From NCBI RefSeq assembly GCF_035582795.1, contig NC_134396.1, positions 30,237,683 through 30,301,682 on the forward strand: a DNA stretch of 64,000 nucleotides. The letters are read 5' to 3'. This document shows, in pieces, positions 33,353 through 46,726 of this stretch. The position numbers and the translations under genes are program-made. The notes under the pieces were generated by a model. That model saw only the letters and a program-made list of their open reading frames with translations. It had not been told where the DNA came from and searched no databases. Source of the DNA: Mycteria americana (taxonomy: Eukaryota; Chordata; Aves; Ciconiiformes; Ciconiidae). The first letter of the stretch is position 1. The number at the start of each line of letters is the position of its first letter.

Positions 33353-33932
33353 GCTGTGTCCTGGCTTTCAAGCTAGTACCTGTGCTAGCAGGTATTCAAT
33401 CTTTAATTCTTTGTCCGTGCAACCATTGCCAGTGATTGCAGCACTGAAAACTAATACAGACAGGAAAGCTATACAATATCTTCTAACCTGCTAACACTGG
33501 TGGCATTTTGTAGCCGCAGTGTTCAGCAGCATAGAAATGCCTATATACACTAACATACATTGGACCTGAGTATACAAAGCGTAAGAAATTTTACTGTAAG
33601 CCATAATATAAAGACCTATCCACAACGAGTGCTCTGCTTGTGCCTAAAGTGAAAAGTGAAGGATCAGCTCTGCTTAAGGACTATGTTATCTTAATGCTGC
33701 ACATTGCTGTCGTTTATATGAAAGGCCAGTCCTCCACTGAACCGTGATGCATGCCTGGCTTTGAATATACCTTGTAGCTATGAGCATCAGAGTTTAATTG
33801 TAAAGTGTGAGGGTTTGTTCCTTTTTACAAGTGTTAAATCTTTTGATTAATTATTTTTATACTGGGGGAAAAATGAGGAATACAACTTGAGATCTGTATA
33901 TCCTCAGACTGTAACATGCTGTTTTATAGTGG

Positions 33933-33978
33933 ATAATTGTCAAAGATAATGAAGAATAATTGTCAAAGATAATGAAGA
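33933..33978 (+). repeat. Perfect 23-bp tandem duplication
   Basis: Two identical adjacent copies of a 23-bp unit beginning ATAATTGTCAAAGATAATG, followed by a partial third (ATAATT). The lack of divergence suggests a recent slippage event. Confidence 0.85.
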
Positions 33979-33979
33979 A

Positions 33980-36900
33980 TAATTAAGATAACTTAAAAAT
34001 GTATGTTTTATCCTGGTCAGTAATTAGATGCAAGGATTAGGTTTTGCTGTAAGGCTCTATGGCTTTTTTCTAATAAAGCTGAGCATTTAGATAAGCAAAT
34101 AATTCTTATAATTTTAATTAACCACAGTTTATGTCGTGCTTATTTACCACTAGAGAAGTGTATTATCTGTTAATACTACTACTTCCTTTTGGGAAGCTTA
34201 GATATGGCATTTGTAATATAATTCATTGTCTGTGTGTGTCACTGGTCACTGCAGCAATCAAAGCTATAGCACAGGCAGGACAATGACAAATGTAACATAG
34301 AGTGGAAGACAGACTGGGGAAAATCACAAAAGTCTTTCCACCTGCCAGCCCTGGCTGGCATTTGTGGCAGATTAAGGTATTATCTCATAGAAAAGACCCC
34401 ATACGCTGCATTAGTGATGTTATTTGTTGGACCTAAACAGCCCTTAAGAAGTACTTGCAACCTTGGGAATTTCAGCCCATTTAGTACCTCAGCTGGATTC
34501 AGAAATGCAAGGGACAGAAATGCAGTAAGAACTGTAGTTTTTTGTTATCATTTAACTTGAATGGGTGGGTGATAGCATCTTGATAGTGAGAAAAAAATAC
34601 ATAGGAAAAATCCCTAGACTGTGGAAAGAGCTTTGAAATCACTGACAGAGGTTTGCAGCTGAATGCCAGCTTAGGTGCTCCATGAGAGGTCACATCAGGC
34701 TCTCTCTGTGAGGAACCATCTCTTTGCTCCTTTTTTATGCAGAACTGGCATAATGGAATATGTGATTGACACCCTTAAGCTGTACCTAGCAATAACCACA
34801 CTGGCAGGAAAGAATGGACATCCTAATGGAAAAAAACTTCGAAATATTCCACAGTGATCTCACGTTTTGCTCTGTTCCCATTGCTCCTCCCTTCTCTGAC
34901 CCCAAATGTTCATTCTAGGAAAAGGACGACACACAACAGAAAACTGCCTGAGGTGAATGCAGGCATGTATGGCATTATTTGTGACTGTATAAATGTGCAT
35001 CTTAAAAGGTTGTACAGCCCTGGACCTTGCTTTAAAAGGTCTCATAAGGTCAAAGCATGCAGAAAAATGGGTGAGACATTGCTTTCTGTACATACCACAG
35101 TATCTGAGTACCAAAATGCTGATAGAGAAGATGAAGCTGACATTTGTATCATCTAACATAGATACTTCCTTGTTTCTCATAGCAGAGGCTTGGGTTTTTG
35201 TTTTAGAACTGGAGGATTTTACATTCCTGCTAAATGCAGGAGTACTTCTTGGTGCCTCTCATCACTCAGGTAGGAAAGCCAGTGATAGGGACCTTGCTCT
35301 GGTATGTAGGATGCAGATGTTCAAAAGTGTTTCTTTCAACATCTCACCTTACAGACCCCAGAGGAAGTGGGGGGTGCTGTTCATTTTGGATTAGCTGTAT
35401 GGTGAGCGAAAGGATGGGACTGATAGCTGTTAATTGCTGTTGGGTCTGAGCACTGTACGAATAGCCCAGCCACTCCATCTCCTCTTCCAAAACTCTGGGT
35501 GTGAACTGTTCCCCTCCACGTTTCCAGAGGAAGAGAGTTGCTCTCTGAGGTTGTGATCTTGCAGGGGTCGCTCCCATCCCATGGAATGTCACTGAAAAGA
35601 ACGGACAAACCTGGGAACTTGACCTTGCATGTGATAGAGACAGGCTGTGGAGGCCGTAATGGCTTGGGTTCCTGACTAAATGGCAGAGGATCACTGGAGG
35701 GTTAAATCCAAACAGCGGGGAGTTCATTATGGTACTTTTGCCTCTTCTTTAGCACCATCTATGAGTTTACCTGCACTAGATTTGTCATCAACCATATGAC
35801 TGCCATCTGGATGCTACTATTCCTCAGAGAGTAAGAACAGGGAATGGTGCAGTCTGACAGACATCTCAGTTCCATCCAAATCATCCAAATATTCTGTCAT
35901 TTGAGTCTCTGTTGACTTCACATGAACCTTATCAGCACCAAATAGGATCTGCTAAAAGAATCTCTTTTCTTTATGCCTCCGTTACACAGGCTTTTTAAAT
36001 GAAGCAATAGTTCACAACAGTGATTTTTCTTTCATGGTCTCGTTGGCACAGCCTGCAAATGACTCAGCTGTATTTTGTGATCCAGGACAAAAATATTTGA
36101 CAGTAGTATTTCCTGAAAACCATAAACAGACCTAGCAGTATGATTGTCTCTAATTGGCTGAATGGGATACTTAAGAAAGATTTCAATGGGCTTGCTTCTA
36201 GAAAAAGAGTGGTGAACTACTAAGATATAGTTTGTGAGGTTAGCTGCATCTAGCAATAATTTCCTGAGCACCATTGAGACTGTTTTGTTCTTTTATAGGG
36301 TGGTAATTTTCACCTTAAAGGGTTGAGGATGTCTGGTTTTAAGTGTTACTGGTGTTCTTACCTTCCCTCCATCGCCAGGGCGTACCCAAATTTACAATTA
36401 GCAGAATCATGGGGAAGAATCTGAAAATTCTGTGAGGCTCTGCCAGGGCAAGTTAGGAAACAGAAAGTCTGTTTATGTGGGCTACATTTGGCATGTTGCC
36501 ACTGTTGTCAAAATCAGTCTTGTTGATGGCACTCAGGATAGCTTCTCTGCGAGCTAGATTACTCATTCCTTGCTGCAAGAGGTGCTGGGCTTTAAAAGAA
36601 ATAAAAACTTAATGGGTGAGGATTTATGATGCAAACTCACCAGGCCATTGCTCAGTGGATGCTAGGGGGAAGACCTGTTGCAAGGATTCTCCTGCTTTCA
36701 ATCTGCACTGGGGTGGGGCCTCCGGCTGTGGTAAACGCCTTTTGAGTCTAGTTCTTTTGCCGCTAGAGATCCATAAGAAAACCAAGGGTACTGGCAGATT
36801 ACCCCACATTTCTGTTGAAGTTAATCACTAGAGAGAGAGAATTCATCTTTTTTCTCTGTCAAAACATGCTTAGCCGTACTTTATTCAGAAGGCTAGGAGT

Positions 36901-37610
36901 TAATCCAATAGGCAACCTTCCAAGAAAGAAGACTTTACAAAAATGTCATCATCCATCAGTATTAGGCCTGCAGTTCAGATACAAAGGTCATCTTTCTTTC
37001 TGCATGTTTCCTTTCAGATATCCTCAATAGGAGAAATCAGATGTCAAATTTCCTTCTTAATATAATCCCTATAGCCTTTTTAATAAAGAGTGTGGAAATA
37101 CTTTCTAAAATATAAGAAGTCACTCAGTCCACTCAGATGAAGAAACTTGCCATGTTAAGCAAATAAGGGTCTCTGACAAATGTTAGCCTTTGATGGTGTT
37201 CAAAAACCCCCACAACATATTCAGTCAGGATACACCTCAGAGATGTATGTGCTGCAATACATTGTAGAGGAATGGCCCAAATGTTACCCCACTGCAATGG
37301 AGCATGATATGCAGGTTGGTTTTCTGTTGTTATTCAGAAGTTCTTACACTTCTTCCTTTCAGGAGACTGATTTTACACACCACTGCTGAACGGTTACCCC
37401 TGCTGGGGAACGACCACCTGGGATAACCAGCAGTCCTCCTCCCCGTGCTGCCGGCCCATGGCTGGCACTGCTGCCGGGGTGGCATCTGCCTCAGCCCCTG
37501 CCTGGGGACTCTGGGCAGGAGCTTGTAGCAGGCAACCTGTGTCTTCAGATCCATACCCTCCAATGCTCTACAGTTTTCCTAACCCCACACACTAGTTGCA
37601 GGACTGCTGC
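33980..37610. other. Intergenic DNA, no gene supported
   Basis: Small open frames on both strands (for example 34993-35394 plus, 35344-35727 minus) have no recognisable domains or splice context. No named repeat is seen. Confidence 0.55.
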
Positions 37611-37616
37611 TACAGA

Positions 37617-37669
37617 AGTCACTATAGTGACTAAGTGGCTGTAGTCACTATTGTGCCTTTGGTCACTAT
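37617..37669. repeat. 16-bp perfect palindrome with repeated GTCACTAT motif
   Basis: AGTCACTATAGTGACT at 37617-37632 is a perfect dyad. GTCACTAT recurs at 37644-37651 and 37662-37669, giving three direct copies within about 52 bp. A GCCA tetranucleotide run follows. Confidence 0.8.
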
Positions 37670-40600
37670 AGAAGCCAGCCAGCCAGCCAAGGAAAGCAAA
37701 GGACACGTGGAGCTCCACAAACTGATGAAGTTGGACTTACTACAGTTCTCTGTCTTACACACAAATTGAGAGACTTCATGTCATTGAGGTATTTATAAGG
37801 TCTCTGGCTCTCCCTCCCATGGCTTCTCTATGTCTAATAATGCAGGAGGTCATTCACCTCTTTTTAAGTAGAGGCACTTGACAGCAACTATTTCCTCCAC
37901 GCTAAGGTGGCAGCTTCCATGACGCTCATGAGAACTGAATTGCCTTTGAGATCTTCACCTTGCTGCCAAATCTGAGTGAAACTAGCCAATGGGTAAAATA
38001 CAAGAAAAAACCCCGAGTGGGAGAGGCATAGGGGCAGGCATCCTGCCATGTTTCCTAAGGAAATCATATCAGATTTTTGAAGGAAACAGGGACAACTGAC
38101 ATATTTGGGTAATGTGTTTGCTATTCATCCCCTATTATTTTGACTGCAGTAGACTTCATACTTTCAGGATATTTCTTTGTTACACCTTGCAAGACTGAGG
38201 TAATTGTCTAAAATCAGCAATTACCGTTCCACAGGATGCATTTATCTTTTTTTTGCCTACAACAATATAATGAATTTGAACTCAATGTGCTGTCTCCCCA
38301 GCCCTTTGGTTCATGAAGAAGTACTGCGCAAACTGTACTCATCTGTGTGTGTTTTTAATCTTTTGTCTTCACTAATGAATTTGTCTTGCTTTCAGTTCTC
38401 TTAATACAATCTCTGAAAGCAGCAGTCCAACAACTAAGGCACAAAGTCACTCCTTTAGACTCACTCTTTGTGCATCTACTACATCTCCCACTGTGAAGCC
38501 AATGGAGATTTTGCTACCACTGGGCAAGACCAGGCCTGTAGAGGCTGTTTAGACTGTGAAACAAACTAGCTTAATAGTTAATTCAGGCTGCACTAGAAAA
38601 TTAAAGAGGATACAGACTCCGGTAGGAGTAATGCAGACCAGTTAAAGGGGATAAAGAACTACAGACCTGACAGAAACAGGACAAGGGGCTGTGTCATGCA
38701 GAAATGGAAATGCCCCCCATCTCGCCTTCCTTTCCTGTCGTACATCTCTCTCTCTTTTGTACGCTCTCCCTGACCCCTTCCATCTGTAACTACCAGATGA
38801 TCATCACTCAAGTAGCAGAGCTGTGCTGCCCGTGGCTTTGATCTGAAGGCTTTGGAGAACCCCGTCATTGAGGTCTCCTGCCTGAACTTTTCCCCATTGT
38901 CCTCCAGACGAAGGCACTGAAGGCAACATGAATAGATTGTTCTTCAGAGCTACTCAAGGGGCATTTCCCCCCCCTGCTGTGAATCCTGTGATTCCCAGTA
39001 TTGCCCTTGACCAGATAACGTCCCACGGTTAGGGGAACGCACAGCTCTTTTTCAGCCCTGAGGTCTGAACATTGTTTATCCACGACAGAAATACCTTCCT
39101 TCAGACACAGTCATGTAAAAAGACTGGCAATTACGGAAATGCACAATGTATTGCTTTGTATTTGCCATGGGTTCTCAACCATGCTGCTGTGAATAGAAAG
39201 CTGAAATGCACACTAGACTGTGTGGTATCAGATTAAAGAGAAGTCAGTAGCAGGAATGATATAGTCAAGAGGTATCACCTACCTCAAACATATTTTAGCA
39301 GAGGGTGCTCTGTTATTTAGCATATGTTGCACTGGAAAATGAGATACGCGCTGGTTTCCAGCAGCGTTTGATTTTTAAGGTATAAAAACTATCTCAGCCT
39401 AATAATGCACATGAAAAACACATGTGTTTCTTCTGCTAGATTTTCATCCTGTGTTAGCTACCACACCTCAGTGAGTAGTGTGTAAGGGCAGAAAGATAAC
39501 AGCGCCTGCCAATACAAAAGGGAACCAAGTTTTCCCATAGGTTTCTGTATCGCTTCTTGTCATAGTCCAGAGAGAGTGGACACGTTAAGCTAGAGGAGGG
39601 TTTTGCCCTATAGCAAATGCTCACAACTCATAAAGATGAGCATCTTTGCAGGATGACTTTCAGTAGAACAAAACAAGTGATTAACCATTTCATAGGCTGG
39701 AGGACAGAAGCAGGTGTGGAGCTGTAGGCTCAGGAACTCACTGTGCTACTACTCACACGTTAAAAAAAATAGGTAAGCAAGACAGTTACACCAGGAAAAC
39801 ATTTAGGTCTACAGCAGCCTGATGGAGGTGATACATAGGAAGCAATGCATAAACACCGAATGCCTGAAAATTGCAGCATAAGCTATATTCCAGCAGTGTA
39901 TGTGAAACAAGTTGTCAGACATCCTGTAACTACAGCATGTTCTATTTCATTTATATCATGGGAGACAGGGGTAGGGGAGGGGGTAAATTAAAGGGACACT
40001 GTTACATGAGGGCAAGGCTTACTCCAAGTGAAGGACAGTAAATACAATAAAGCACAGAAACATTTTTAATACCTATTTTGTAATTCTGGTGGAAATAAAC
40101 ATACATTTTCACTATTTAAATTATTCCAAGTAGCTGAGATCCTTGGCACTGGTTTTGTTTGCAATTTTGGTATCACAAAGTGGATTGCATTTACCACAGC
40201 AAATACCTCCACATTAGCATGCAAAGAATACCTTCCTAGCAACAAACTCACATGCCCAGATGGTGTCTCCCAATTCCACAGAAATTCCAGTTCAAGCACA
40301 CTCACTTGATTTCTCCTAGTTCTGGTTAGACAGCCTTTTCCGGAGCCAAACAGAGGTATTATCTTCTCAGACTAACTCTGCCCACAGTAAACGGGAAGTC
40401 CAGGAAGAAGTGAAGTTTTGGCTAGAAAAATGACCTGTCCTATATGAATTTGACTTTCCTGTTTGCTAGTTCATTCAAATTAGCTGCATATTAACTGAGA
40501 TTAAAACAAGACTCCAACCTAGGAGAAAGAGAGGGGTTCACTGAGCCTCCTCCCCTTGCTGTTTCTAGTCCTGTGTAGGCTGACATAAGCCCCTTCCCAG

Positions 40601-41960
40601 CTTCTGAAAGGCATCAAGGCCTTTTTCACTCTGCTGCTGACCCTTTGGTGGTCTACAGAGAAAAATCAGCATGACCTATGCCTTCAGATGCAATCAGTCG
40701 GGACAAATCACTCCCCGCAGCCTGCTGGCACGTTGCGGGTTGCATGATGAGTTTACGTAGCTCTGGGTGCTGAGCGGGTGTGTGCTTTCACCCAGAGCCT
40801 TCCTGCAGGTGCATAGAGTCCTTCACAGTCCCTTCCTCAGGAAATGATGGGATACACTCCGTTACTTGGCATGCAATGGGGACACATAGTGAACAGAAGG
40901 AAATCTGTTGAATTCTCAGTGTAGAAGGAAAACACCATCCGCAGCTCTTCACAGGCATGTGGTGGGGCTGAGGAAATTCACCCGGCATGAGTCTAAGTGA
41001 GAAGCCACTCCCTGCATGGCTGACGAAGAAAGGCGATGATCCACGTAAGCCCAGCTGCTGTCTGACTTACCTGGGACTGGTGCACGAGCCTAGAGAAACC
41101 TCGAGCTTTGTTTAGGCACCCACCCTGTATGGGCAGATGTGGCTGGTATTTACTGCACTCTATTATCTCTGTCACTGCCCTTATTCTGCAGCATTCAGAA
41201 TTGAAATCAGCCCAGAGGATGACGCTTTTGTCACAAGAAAGGCCAGCAGGGATTTTGACTGGGGAGGAGAACAGCTGCCATAACGCTAAGAGAAGTGTAT
41301 ATTTGGAACAAGGACACAAGGAGGTGTACCACCCTGCTTACTGTGCTTGCCTTGGCTGCACATTGCTCTCTCCCGCATTAGGGGGTTTATTATTATCTCC
41401 TTGTTGTCAGCAGGGATGATTGCCTGCAAATGTCCGCAAACGCACCTGCTGCTGGACACTTTGGTATCGATGTAATTGCAAGAAAATGAGAGCTTCAGCA
41501 ACCATGCTGGCACCAGTTATTAATCCAGATAAGCCGCCTTCTGTGCACTGAGGACATGACCTGTTCGTGTTGCAGCTCGCCTACCTCCCTTGGCACTTCC
41601 CAAGACTACTGCTTCTCTGGGCGATCGCTGTGCCCACCTCTTCCTGACGCAGCTTGTGGCAGAGCTGGTGGCTGGCAGATTTTAATTTTTTTGCCCTTTC
41701 CCAAAGTGTCTGCTCACAAGGCCTGCATGTTGGGGTCTGCGACTTTAGCTGCTCTAGGCAAGCTGGAGCAGGTGCCAAAGCACCGTTATGCTGATAAAGT
41801 GTTTCTATTTCCCTTCTGTAAGCCAGGAGTGGTAGAGCTCAGCAGGGCAGGTGAAGCAGGGGGTGCACGTACATAGTGCCTGTCACCTTTCTGTTGGTAT
41901 CCAGACCTTGCCACAAACCCACTGTGAAACGACTGAGGACGCCCTGCTTATGGCAGTTGC
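37670..41960. other. Intergenic DNA, no gene supported
   Basis: Ordinary composition, rising in GC toward the minisatellite. I see no exon, RNA gene or named repeat. Confidence 0.55.
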
Positions 41961-43100
41961 TCTCTGCTCCTTCCTGGGGGTCTCTGCTCCTTCCCGGGGC
42001 TGCCTGCTCCTTCTCGGGGGTCTCTGCTCCTTCCCGGGGGTGCCTGCTCCTGCCTGGGGGTCTCTGCTCCTTCCCGGGGGTGCCTGCTCCTTCCCGGGGG
42101 TCTCTGCTCCTTCCCGGGGGTGCCTGCTCCTTCTCGGGGGTCTCTGCTCCTTCCCGGGGGTGCCTGCTCCTGCCTGGGGGTCTCTGCTCCTTCCCGGGGG
42201 TGCCTGCTCCTTCCCGGGGGTCTCTGCTCCTTCCCGGGGGTGCCTGCTCCTTCCCGGGGGTCTCTGCTCCTTCCCGGGGGTGCCTGCTCCTTCCCGGGGG
42301 TCTCTGCTCCTTCCCGGGGGTGCCTGCTCCTTCTCAGGGGTCTCTGCTCCTTCCCGGGGGTGCCTGCTCCTTCCCGGGGGTGCCTGCTCCTTCCCGGGGG
42401 TGCCTGCTCCTTCTCGGGGGTCTCTGCTCCTTCCCGGGGGTGCCTGCTCCTTCCCGGGGGTCTCTGCTCCTTCCCGGGGGTGCCTGCTCCTTCCCGGGGG
42501 TCTCTGCTCCTTCCCGGGGGTGCCTGCTCCTTCTCGGGGGTCTCTGCTCCTTCCCGGGGGTGCCTGCTCCTGCCTGGGGGTCTCTGCTCCTTCCCGGGGG
42601 TGCCTGCTCCTTCCCGGGGGTCTCTGCTCCTTCCCGGGGGTGCCTGCTCCTTCTCGGGGGTCTCTGCTCCTTCCCGGGGGTGCCTGCTCCTGCCTGGGGG
42701 TCTCTGCTCCTTCCCGGGGGTGCCTGCTCCTTCCCGGGGGTCTCTGCTCCTTCCCGGGGGTGCCTGCTCCTTCCCGGGGGTCTCTGCTCCTTCCCGGGGG
42801 TGCCTGCTCCTTCTCAGGGGTCTCTGCTCCTTCCCGGGGGTGCCTGCTCCTGCCTGGGGGTCTCTGCTCCTTCCCGGGGGTGCCTGCTCCTTCTCGGGGG
42901 TCTCTGCTCCTTCCCGGGGGTCTCTGCTCCTTCCCGGGGGTGCCTGCTCCTTCCCGGGGGTCTCTGCTCCTTCCCGGGGGTGCCTGCTCCTGCCTGGGGG
43001 TCTCTGCTCCTTCCCGGGGGTGCCTGCTCCTTCCCGGGGGTCTCTGCTCCTTCCCGGGGGTGCCTGCTCCTTCCCGGGGGTGCCTGCTCCTGCCTGGGGG
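41961..43100 (+). repeat. 20-bp minisatellite, 57 units, with 40/120-bp higher-order structure
   Basis: Exactly 57 units of 20 bp with no length change. Type A is TCTCTGCTCCTTCCCGGGGG. The alternating partner starts TGCCTGCTCC and ends in one of three ways: TTCCCGGGGG (B), TTCTCGGGGG (C) or TGCCTGGGGG (D). A alternates with B, C or D almost throughout, giving a 40-bp period. The block C-A-D-A-B-A (120 bp) recurs several times, with rare AA and BB slips. The first unit and the last partial unit are degenerate edges. Because 60 bp is 20 codons without stops, long open frames run through several frames on both strands; these are artefacts, not genes. Most units hold one CpG (about 47 in total) and a G5 run. 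Confidence 0.97.
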
Positions 43101-43107
43101 TGCCTGC

Positions 43108-46100
43108 AGAGCCGACCCTCGCCACGGTGATACCAAAGACAGCTAGAAGTAGCATCAGGTGTGCTGCCAGCTGCGGCAAACTGGCCTCGCCTGGAGGGCA
43201 GCGGTGCCTGCAACGTACCCGAAGGAGCATTGCGTCGGCATCAGGCCCTTACGCTGCTCTTCTCTGTAAGCAAAACCCACACTTCTCAGGGGTGTCATAG
43301 GTTACAAAAGCACGAGTAGCCTACTGAGATACTAATTAAGGTGAAAGAGGGTGAAAATCCCAGGTATGAATAGAACAAAACTTCAAGCAGAGAACCTGAG
43401 TTATGCTAAGACTGTTTCACGCCCGTTTAGCCAGGGCTGTGGATTTACTTCTAGATGGGGGGGTCCATCCCATCCCACTGCCTGAGCCTTGTGAGGGGTA
43501 AAAGAGGCCTGAGCCCTTCACGCTCTGAGCATCGCCTGCTGCCACTTGCTGGGGCACCCCTTGTGACAGCATTGATTTTGGATGCTGGGCAGTGTGGGGA
43601 GCAGGGAGGACAGCAGTGGGGAGCGGCCCAGGGCAGTAAAAACGGGGCTGGGGACAGGGCAGGTTTGGCTCTACCGTGCTTGCCCCTGCCCTTCTCAGGA
43701 CAACACCCTGGCAGGTTTTAAACAGGTTTTTAGCAGGACAGGTGGTGGTGCTGGGGAGAGGTTGTCCAGGAAACTTCTTTTTTGGGGAAAAATTGTTTAT
43801 TAACAATAATGAACCTTAAGGAATTTCTGCTTTTCAGCCAGTTTCTGGTACGAGCTTTGCTGAAAATCATTGTTCTGAGTGGGGAGTAAACTGGATTTTA
43901 GGAAATATTTTTTAAAAATAGGCTAGAAAATATAAAAGAAATTGGGTTTACTGACACTTTTGAGAGAGGCATAAATGCTGACCAATACAGCATGTTAGCA
44001 TGGAAGGAGCTAATGATTCCAATACCCAAACTAATTTTTCTTGAACAGTCTTGCATGTTGTGAGGCACGTAAGTCAAGCTCTTTAGAGCTAGTTTTGGCT
44101 AGCAGTATCCTATAGCTACAGAGGATCAGGCTACAATCCCTTAGTCAATAAAATGCAGATACTAAATTAGCAAGAGTTGGTCATTGCTGTGGGAGGCAAA
44201 TTCTGACCAGCAACACGGCATGGTATCAAAGCAGACAGCACATGATGACAAGAGTAGGTCTCGATCTTCACAGGGGCTCAGAAAATTCTGGGCGTAGTTT
44301 CCCTTTTCCTTCATCCGAGTTAGCAACCAAGAATAGGAAACGGGGGGGAGTAGCGGGGAGCAGTGTTTTGTTCACTGTCGCCAAACTGAAACAGCGCACA
44401 AAAACCATTCCTTTATTTTACAATACAGTTAAACTGGGCTGCAGAGAGACAGGAAGGAAAGCAGTCTATTAAGTGTCCTTTTAGACATAAATTGTAACTG
44501 ACAGTTTTCTTATCAGTTTTCCTCAGAGTCTTCTCCTCCTGCCCTGCTCTCTGGAATACAGCATCAAACCCCAGGCCCAGTGAAGTGGCTTATTTTTCCC
44601 TAGCAAGACAGTACACACAAACACACCCTCACACCCACCTCCTCGTCTGCCTCAGACAGCAAGCCAGACCTCCTCTTGGGCTCTGGCCCAGCCCCGCTGC
44701 AGGCAATCCCTCATTTCGGAGGAGCCAGCACGTGCCGCTTCACACGTTCATGGCAGCAGCTAGGGGAAAGTTGTCGTGGAGGGCTGGTATTTACTCGGCA
44801 TTGCTAGTGGACAGGTGAAAAGTGGTTGTAGGTAAGCCAAAGCTTTGCGGGACGCCTCTTGTTCATTCAGAGATCCTTGTCAATCTGTTGCTTAAACATC
44901 CAGTTTGGTGCTCTTTAACTTAGGGGATGCTGGTAGCTTCTCTGCCTGTGACCCTCATATTTTGCACGCAAGAAATGGTTTGGTTTGGGTTTGAGGCCCC
45001 AGAGGCAATACTGTAGATTTACAGACTAATCACTGGTACCTCATCACCCTGCCCAAAAAAACCCTTGCCCACAACAAACATATGTTATCCAAACTGTGAT
45101 TAGGAAATTTGCATAAATAGGAGATTAAGGGATGATTAAAACATCTCCTTGGGGCTATAACCTGTAGTCTGTCTCTGTATCCTTTGCAAGTATCTGGCAC
45201 AAATATTTATTTCTCTGAGAGATGTGTTGACAGGAAGGGAATTCCCTGTTTTAAAGGGAAGCTCTGAAGTCTTTCCAGGGGAGGGATCGAACACTCAAGT
45301 TTTAACAACACACATGGCTTTTCTCCTTGTCAATAAACACCCCAAATATAACTACTTGTAAATGAAAAAGTAATAGTGAATGAACAGAGGTTTGTTTTTT
45401 CAGGCACTACAGATAAGGCAGTGAACTACTTGCTTGTGGAAGGGCAAACACGTGGCAAGGAAACTTGCCATCATTCCCCCAGGCAGCACTGAGGAGGATA
45501 TTTAATATATTTTTCTCCTTCCCCTGCTCACACCAGTCATATACTATCAAGACCTGCTGTGGTAATGAAGGATTTTAAATCCCCTACTTCCTTTTAAAAG
45601 TGGCTGAAGTTGAGGCAGGGATCAAGTGTTACCAAGCAGTGGGCTAAGACAACACACACCCACACAGCACAGCTGTGAATGCCTCTCTGTGTGTATGCGT
45701 ATTCACTTCTCAGATGAAGCTTAACGCAGTCTTTCTTTCAAACTCTCCATCTCCAACCTAAATTTCAAAGCATCGCACGTGCTCCTCTGTGACTTGCAGC
45801 ACACACCGACTTTGCTTTTTGTAGAATGTGCTTGACCTTGTTGTTTTTCCCATCTGGCAGGCAGGAACGTCTCGGGACAATCATCATTCTCAACTCTTGG
45901 TCTATTTGCAAATGTCTTTTGTTGTTTCCAATCTAAAATTTTAAACCTCCAGTACGGTTAAAGATGAATGAAAAAATCTCTGTCCTGAGCTCACACCTTT
46001 AGGGTTGGCACTATGCCTCATAAAAAATGTCTTGATTCACTGTGGAGGACGACTTCCTCGGTCTACTACAGGAGAAATAGTAAGTAATAACATCTATTGC

Positions 46101-46694
46101 AACCTTATATAACTTGCGAAGATGGAACATTTGGTTGATTATGGGAAATTTTTAACATTACTGATTTTCTTTTGCTGTTATTTAATTAAGATCATTCTTT
46201 TGTTTAAAAGTATCACTCATCCAATGACAGACTTAAAAAAAGCCAAACACCCTAGCTGGCAAGGACGACAGACTGTGCAGCTTGAAGATTAAATGAGAAG
46301 GTGTCAAACTGCAGAATGGCATTCAAAACAACCTATGAGCAAACCTGTCAGTAAAGGGATGTAGGAAACTTGGCCCAAACGGGAGCACAGGGCTCCAGAC
46401 ACACACAACTCCAGGGAGTAGTCATCTGGTGGACTCACATTGGGCTGTAGATGAAAAATCCTTGTTTAACTAAATTTTAAGCTCAGTGGAACACAGATGT
46501 TTTCCTTACTCTGTGTATGCACAGCAGGTAGCACCGTGGCAAGAGGCAGTTAGTGCTGCCTGAATGCTTACGGTGAAGAGTAGCATTGCAGATCATCATT
46601 CAACTCAGAGCAAGTAGTTAAAATACTATTTTCAGAGCCATAGCAAGTCCAAGACAATTAAGACAGATGACACTGAGCAAAATAACACACTGTT
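43108..46694. other. Intergenic DNA between minisatellite and SLC24A2 3' end
   Basis: GC-rich to about 43.75 kb, then AT-rich. No gene or named repeat is supported. Confidence 0.55.
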
Positions 46695-46701
46695 AAGTCT
46701 T

Positions 46702-46726
46702 TTTATTAGTATTTATTGTTTTTATT
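46702..46726 (-). terminator. Candidate SLC24A2 polyadenylation site: three clustered AATAAA signals
   Basis: The plus strand shows TTTATT at 46702-46707, 46712-46717 and 46721-46726, so the minus strand has three AATAAA hexamers within 25 bp. They are followed by a GT-rich stretch (CAGTGTGTTATTTTG) at about 46695-46680. Single AATAAA signals at 47172-47167 and 47777-47772 could mark shorter forms. If correct, the SLC24A2 3' UTR is about 6.9 kb. Confidence 0.4.

Noticed and set aside
41851-43300. Open frames of about 340-475 codons on both strands, proline/glycine/serine-rich repeats
   Set aside because: They are translations of the 20-bp minisatellite, whose units contain no stop in several frames. 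Equal openness on both strands, no splice or start context and no family support rule out a gene. It is also not a CRISPR array: there are no spacers.
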